Positions 58,477 through 64,000 of a stretch of DNA of 64,000 bases are shown here, piece by piece. Within the stretch, counting starts at the first letter, position 1, and every line of letters starts with the position of its first letter. A model generated the notes under the pieces. The model saw nothing but the letters and a program-made list of their open reading frames with translations. It was not told the DNA's origin and made no database searches. A program made the translations under genes and the position numbers. The DNA comes from Candolleomyces eurysporus (Eukaryota; Basidiomycota; Agaricomycetes; Agaricales; Psathyrellaceae), in NCBI GenBank assembly GCA_027579435.1, contig JANBPK010000707.1, forward strand, positions 124,001 through 188,000, in the 5' to 3' direction.

Positions 58477-60290
58477 ATGAACCCCGACATCTTAGGCTTT
58501 GATCCTCTATGGACCACTTATAAATCATCTCTCTTTTGGTGTAAGTTCAAACTTATGGGCCTCCTTTGAACAGAGCACTGATTCGCACGCCGTATGATTT
58601 GCCCTAGTCTCGATGACAGCAGCTATCGTATACGATCATCGTGAGCATTTGGCTTGATTCATCGGTTTATAGATTTGGGTGATAATAATAACTGTGGCTC
58701 AACCTATCAGTATCGACCTTGGACTTGGAGGTAAGAGAATGGGCCCTCTTATAAGTTTCCAGCTAAAGTTTCCCTGGGATTGTTAAAGGTGGAATTGGTC
58801 TGGGTATGCAATCTTCATGCTACACGGAATTACCAGGATTTTCGCTCATGTCTGACGTATAGAAGAAGAAATGGTCGCTCGTTAAATTTCTCTATCTCGC
58901 CGTGAGCTCCTTGTTCCTTTCAAGCGTCACCAGACGGCTTACACCTCCTTCAAGAATCGCTATGTTCCGGATGCCGGATTTCTGTGAGGCACGATAATCC
59001 TTGAACCGTGAATCTAGCCTGACAATCGAAACGATCGATCGATAGCTATGGCGCAGCTCGTATGTAATCTTTGCCCCATTCGCCGCTGTTTCCTTCATTC
59101 AACATTCCAACAGTTACAGCCTGGGTCTCTAATGAGCGATTCACAAAGGTAAGACGGTCGCTGCCGTTCACCTATTGAGTCCTAATGAAACCCTGTTTTC
59201 AGTTGTAAGTATTTTTCCGAATGCCTTCGCCGCTTCGGACATCACGCTCGTTAGAAACACTCATATTACGCCTATAGATGTACGTCGTTTGGTGTTCGCA
59301 CAACGTGTGTACACTCATATTTGCGGTCTCAGGTCATTCGTATCTTCGAACTCAAACATGGTTTTCCGTCATCCCGATGGTCGCCATGCAAGGTCAGTGA
59401 ACATCCCCTAGTCCCTCAGCTGAGGCTTGAAACCCTCCCTCAACAGCGATCCTGGTACACCGGATTATCTGCATGTACAGCAAGAGCCGTGTCGTTTTGT
59501 TCGGTTTGCTCTTTGGCTATGGAGTCATCTTCATAACCGGCACGGTCCTTGCTGGAATGAATATGCAAGCAATTGGCAGTGAGTGTTTTCCCACTCAGGT
59601 TCGGCATCCTCAACTAGAGGCCACTAACTTTGACCAGTACCTATGGTTCTTTCCCCCACCCTCCGCATCTGTATCCCAGGAAACATTCCGACTGCGGGCA
59701 TGGCCAATTGGTTCTTGATGTTGGCCTTCGATCTGGCAATGTTTGCCTTGGCCTTTGCAGAGGGGATACGGTATCTTCGGGGAATGAGGGACGTTACTGG
59801 CGTTCTCCAGTCCCCGGAAATGCTTACGGGCCCTTCTCTTACGAAGCGAGGACCAATGGTTCGCGTCTTACTTCGAGACAGCATCGTCTTTCCTTTCATG
59901 TGAGTATCCGGTCTTGCTGTACGTGTTGAAATTCTAGTAAACTCTGGGCTGGTCTTAGTGGCGTCTTGATCTGCATCTTCAACATCGCAGGAAGCTATGC
60001 CTTGGTGAGTAATGTCTAGATCTATCGACTAACATAAGATGGCGAACTCAATGCCCATCGTAATCTAGTTTGAAGCTATGCCGTATATGCTTATTATCAC
60101 ATCTGCCTCATGTCCTTTTCTCGGATGCCGACTTATCCTTCACCTGCGCGATGCGTACTACCGACCCTTCAAAGACGAATTCAACCAATCCGAACACTCT
60201 GAGCTTCGGATAGAAATGCCTGCATTCGCAATGCAGTCTATGACATTTGAAGGAGGGGCAAGCCGGACGAGCTCGCGGACTTCATCGTGA
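58477..60290 (+). CDS. DUF6533-like multi-pass membrane protein, copy 2
   Basis: Start 58477 (MNPDILGFDPLWTTYKSSLFW). Exon 2 gives SMTAAIVYDH, followed by STLDLE and the 15-bp exon 58799-58813 (VELVW). KKWSLVKFLYL, NRYVPDAGFL and VTAWVSNERFTK follow, then ILVHRIICMYSKSRVVLFGL. VPMVLSPTLRICIPGNIP, ANWFLMLAFDLAMFALAFAE, MVRVLLRDSIVFPFM and MPYMLIITSASCPFLGCRLI come next. The tail ends in a Ser/Thr-rich stretch at 60290. Same exon order as copies 1 and 3; closer to copy 3. The upstream leader, including an AATG microrepeat (about 58101) and the palindrome, is shared with copy 3. Confidence 0.72.
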
Positions 60291-60829
60291 CAGTTGCTCA
60301 AGCGTTGACAGGCTCAGTCGGGAACATACCTAATTGTCGTTAGGCTTCAGATTCGGGGGACGATGAAGGCAAGGGAGATAGTCCAAAAAGATAAAGTAGA
60401 TCTAGTTAATTAGTCACTCCTTTGATCATACTTAAGTAGCGTACATGAATGGAGCGATTATTCAATAGGCACTCGAGAAAACGATATTCAGATACCGACA
60501 AATTCTTCACATGTGCGACGCATATGCCTACATTGGCTCGGCATCTGATTGGTCTTCGCTAGGAGCCTGAGGAATAACACACGTACGAGATAATTGCTCC
60601 AGTGTCAATTCATCTTGTGTGGGACCAGGACCCTGAATGAACGGATTTGAACGAATGAATGGATCATTTCTGCGGGCCGCCGAGAGCAATGCCAGCTAGA
60701 CGAAGCGGCCTACGCTTTCCATTCAAATTGACAGGCTTATTCCTCCCAGTCATGATGCCAACACTTGAAAAGCCCGCCAACGGTTGAGCCAGCAAGGACT
60801 TTATTTTCCCTCTTTCCATGAGCGCTAGC

Positions 60830-60843
60830 GCTCGCGTGCCTCC
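60830..60843. promoter_or_regulatory. Perfect 14-bp palindrome in 5' leader
   Basis: GAGCGCTAGCGCTC, ending 11 bp before the ATG at 60855; compare 58444-58459 before the preceding paralogue. Confidence 0.5.
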
Positions 60844-60854
60844 TTTCGGCGTCG

Positions 60855-62683
60855 ATGTCCGCCGATATCTTGGGCTATCACCCTCTATGGGACACTTACA
60901 GACGCTCTCTCTTCTGGTGTCAGTTCTAACCTATGGGTTCGCTTTGATCCGGATACTGACTCACATTCTGTATGAACCGCCCTAGTTTCAATGACAGCAG
61001 TTGTCCTATATGACCATCGTGAGCATGCTGGCTGAATCCATCGGGATATAGATTCGGGCGTTGTTAACCGTAGTTCGTTTAATCAGTATCGACTTTTGAT
61101 TTGGAGGTAAGACGTTGGCGCTTTCTAAGTTATTGGCTAAAGTGTAACTGGGATTTTCATTAGGTGGAATTGATCTGGGTATGCACATCTCAATGCTGCG
61201 CGAAAAAAACAAGGATTTCCGTTCATGTTCTCCGACGTTTAGAAGAAAAAATGGTCCCTCGTTAAATTGCTCTATCTCTCCGTAAGCTCGTTGCTTCTCT
61301 CAAACCTCACTTGAAGGCTCACGCCTCCCTCAAGAATCGTTACATTTCGGATGCCTCATTTCTGTGAGCCGCTACAATTCTCAAACCATGAATATGGCAG
61401 CCTGATATCAGAGAAAATCAATAGTTATGGCGCAGTTTGTACGTGCTTCCCCCCTATTCGATGTTGTTTTCTTCATCTAATGGTTTATCAAGTTACAGCC
61501 TGGGTTTCTAACGAGCGATACACCGAAGTAAGGTTGCTGCAATCTACCTATTGATTCCCGATTCGACCTTTGCCCTTATTTTTAGTTGTACGTTAATTTC
61601 CTCTCTGCTTTTCCCGCTTCGGACATCGAGCTCGAATCACTCAGCCCAGAGTCCACCTACTTACAGATGTACGTCGTTTTATGCTCGCACGACATGCACT
61701 AAGCTCACATCCACGGTCCCAGGCCATTCGTTTATTCGTCTTCAATTATGGTTCTCCATCATTCCTCTGGTTGCTATGCAAGGTCAGTGAACATTTCTTA
61801 GTCCCTCGGCTGGGGCTTGACAGCCTCTTCAAAAGCAATTCTGGTACACCGGATCATCTGCATGTACAGTCGGAGCAGTGTCGTTCTTTTCGGCCTGCTT
61901 GTTGGCTACGCGGCCATCTTCATAAGCGGTATGGTTCTCGCTGGATTAAGTATGCAATCGGTTGGCGGTGAGTGTCTTGATACTCAAGTTCTCGGTTTTC
62001 CATCTTAAAAGTCACTAAACTTGGTCAGTACCCACCTTTCTCTCGCCCTCGCTTCGCATCTGCATCCCAGGAAACATTCCAAAGGCGGGCGTGGCCAATC
62101 CGTTCTTGATGATGGCCTTCGACTTGGTCATGTTTGCCTTAGCTATGGCAGAGGGTATACGGTATATTCAGCACACAAGAACCGGTGATAGCTTTCTACA
62201 GGCCCCAGGAATTGTTACTGGTCCTTCGCTTTCGAGGCGAGGGCCACTGGTTCACATCTTACTTCGAGATAGCATCGTCTTTCCTTTAATGTGAGTATCA
62301 CAAGTTACTGTATCTGTTGAATTCTGTACTCACGCTTGGTCTCAGTAATCTCTTGATCTGTGTCTTTAGCATCCTAGCATTCTACGCTTTGGTAAGTAAG
62401 GCCAATTTACTAGCATGAGATCCAGCTCTTACCACGCATCATAATTTAGCCGGAAGCTCTGCCGTATATGCTTGTCATCGCATCTGCCTCGTTTCCTGCT
62501 CTCGGATGCCGACTTATCCTTCACCTGCGCGATGCGTACTACCGACCTTTCAAAGACGAATTCGACCAATCCGAACACTCTGTGCTTCGGATAGAAATGC
62601 CTGCACTCGCAATGCAGTCTATGACATCCGAAAGAGAGGCAAGCCAGACAACTTCGGGGACTACATCATTGCCCAAGTTATAA
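60855..62683 (+). CDS. DUF6533-like multi-pass membrane protein, copy 3
   Basis: Start 60855 (MSADILGYHPLWDTYRRSLFW). SMTAVVLYDH, the STFDLE-type exon and the 15-bp exon 61164-61178 (VELIW) follow, then KWSLVKLLYLS and VTAWVSNERYTE. ILVHRIICMYSRSSVVLFGL, ANPFLMMAFDLVMFALAMAE, LVHILLRDSIVFPLM and LPYMLVIASASFPALGCRLI come next. The tail resembles copy 2 (FDQSEHSVLRIEMPALAMQS) and stops at 62683. Closest to copy 2 over coding and leader, so the youngest duplication of the set. Function unknown; several membrane helices indicate an integral membrane protein. Confidence 0.72.
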
Positions 62684-62896
62684 CAGGTTCAGTCGGGAAC
62701 ATAGCTCATTGTAGTGAGCTCTCGGCCTCGAATTCGGTAGATGACGAAGACATAGGAGATCATTATATAATCCAAAAGAGAATAGACATGATTGAAAAAG
62801 TAGATCTAGCTAAATAATCACACCTTTGATACATAAATAACGTCCATGAGTAGAACAATAACTTAATAGGGACACGAGAAAAAGACAATGTCAAGA

Positions 62897-63982
62897 TCAC
62901 TCACGAAGGTCCAGTTGAATCGGACTGCTCGACACCACTCGATTCTCCCATCCTCTATCCCCTTTGTCTGCCTTCCAAACGCACAACATCTTCACTAACT
63001 CCACCCCGTGAACTATGAGACTAGCCAACGCCAACATCTGGCCGAAGGTCCATTGCTCTTCCCCGGGTCCAACAAGCGACATATGAAGGCCTCGTGCAAT
63101 CATTAATTCATTGTTCGCAATGAAAAGCACGAGGAGCATCGAAATGGTCGCGATACCGCTATACAGCGCAAACACGCTCCAGGATAGCAACGGTATATTG
63201 GCGACGCGTTTCGCTACCCAGAAAACAAGTGCCATGACTGCGACCGCAGTGAACGCAGCCGCGCCAGTGACGATGACGTTCAAGAGCGGAATGGCAACAA
63301 TCCAATACATTGCCATTGAACCTCGCCGGATCGCCGGATTGAGCACGCTGTAGGTTGACCCAAAAAGAACCAAAACCGTGTGCGGCGTACACTCGGGTTG
63401 ATCTCCAAAGGTCTGCACTTGAGTCCACAGCAGGATACCCAAGAAACCTAACGCACTGAGATGGGCAGCGGGAAGCAGGACAAAGTGCCACACTGAGCGC
63501 AGGTTATCCGCATCTGCCACTGTTTCCGGACGAGATCCTATTGTAGCGGCCCTTCTACGGGAAAAACGACCACGACGTTCGAAAAGGTCTTCTGGCGATG
63601 GGACACGCCGAGAAGGAACCTGACCATGACGGAATCCGAAAATGACTTTACATGCTCGGATGAACACGTAAAGGAGGGCGCTGAGATAGATGATCCAATT
63701 GAGGTTGAGAACGATGAGGGTGTGGTGAACTGTCAATCCTTGTATAGAGCCTTGGTAAAACGCGCAAATGAGGAGTGCACAACCGGTGAGGAAGAGATTC
63801 CTGGATGAAGTGGAGAGGATGGAGTGTTCGAAATCGGAAATGGTGGCGTTGGGGGAGAAAATGAGGGCGCAAGCAACATTGAGAAAGGCCTGCAGATAGA
63901 TAGAGAGGCGGATTCCAACGCCAGAGATGTCGGGATTAGCCCTTAAACAGGGACTTGGTAGGGAAGCTATGTCGGGGTTCAT
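62897..63982 (-). CDS. Unknown multi-pass membrane protein
   Basis: A single open frame from ATG 63982 encodes 361 residues. It begins with CLRANPDISGVGIRLSIYLQ, a motif (NPDI-x-G-x-G-x-R) I associate with fungal multi-pass membrane proteins of unknown function. About eight hydrophobic helices follow, among them LFLTGCALLICAFYQG, LIVLNLNWIIYLSALLYVFI, HLSALGFLGILLWTQV, MALVFWVAKRVANIPLLSW and FALYSGIATISMLLVLFI. A basic Arg-rich loop follows helix 3 (about residues 118-150). No enzymatic motif. The last codons (LRE-stop) contain a GTGAG, so a further 3' exon is possible. Convergent with DUF6533-like copy 3. Confidence 0.7.
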   Translation of the reverse strand: MNPDIASLPSPCLRANPDISGVGIRLSIYLQAFLNVACALIFSPNATISDFEHSILSTSSRNLFLTGCALLICAFYQGSIQGLTVHHTLIVLNLNWIIYLSALLYVFIRACKVIFGFRHGQVPSRRVPSPEDLFERRGRFSRRRAATIGSRPETVADADNLRSVWHFVLLPAAHLSALGFLGILLWTQVQTFGDQPECTPHTVLVLFGSTYSVLNPAIRRGSMAMYWIVAIPLLNVIVTGAAAFTAVAVMALVFWVAKRVANIPLLSWSVFALYSGIATISMLLVLFIANNELMIARGLHMSLVGPGEEQWTFGQMLALASLIVHGVELVKMLCVWKADKGDRGWENRVVSSSPIQLDLRE

Positions 63983-64000
63983 GGGAGGCGTTTAAAGATC

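Noticed and set aside
1..64000. CRISPR array, rRNA or large transposase gene
   Set aside because: No regular spaced repeats, rRNA core sequences or DDE/reverse-transcriptase motifs were seen by eye in a eukaryotic window.

Overview
The window reads as nuclear DNA of a basidiomycete fungus, most likely an agaricomycete. Genes are cut by many introns of about 45-65 bp with GT..AG ends. The gene content is also typical: NACHT-TPR proteins, tandem P450s, DUF6533-type membrane proteins, an F-box-like protein, FAA-type acyl-CoA ligase, VPS11, ATP synthase subunit J and a CNNM/MAM3 protein. Species cannot be fixed from the sequence. Scattered N calls (dense in the first 2.2 kb) and frame breaks at homopolymers point to draft-quality sequence, so some frameshifts may be errors.

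Layout. 1-6.2 kb: housekeeping block with VPS11 (-, C-terminal end off the window), ATP18/subunit J (+) and long-chain acyl-CoA synthetase (-). 8.8-15.9 kb: two convergent NACHT-TPR loci, one with a single frame break and one heavily broken, around an AT-richer island. 17.4-23.2 kb: epoxide-hydrolase-like gene (+), CNNM/MAM3-like transporter (-) and an unknown acidic protein (+). 23.7-24.5 kb: a third, ruined NACHT relic. 24.7-26.8 kb: an unknown membrane protein (-). 27.9-33.6 kb: two tandemly duplicated cytochrome P450s (-). 34.5-39.2 kb: a type II membrane DXD glycosyltransferase (+) and an F-box-like protein (+), followed by a broken partial copy of the latter.

40.4-50.3 kb is the most striking part. 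Four head-to-tail genes share one eight-exon structure. Each encodes a roughly 466-residue protein with no visible signal peptide, built from two DM9-like repeats followed by three H-type lectin domains. By domain content this is a multi-lectin (chimerolectin) family, plausibly cytosolic defence or self/non-self recognition lectins. The fourth copy has a frameshift in an A8 run. Flanks are duplicated too, and a fifth, truncated unit survives upstream.

50.3-64 kb: alpha/beta hydrolase (+), METTL24-like type II membrane methyltransferase (-), three tandem DUF6533-like membrane proteins (+) with 5' and 3' relics of further copies, and a multi-pass membrane protein (-).

The accessory families here (NACHT, P450, lectin, DUF6533) all show local tandem or segmental duplication with decaying copies. 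The housekeeping genes between them are single and mostly intact.
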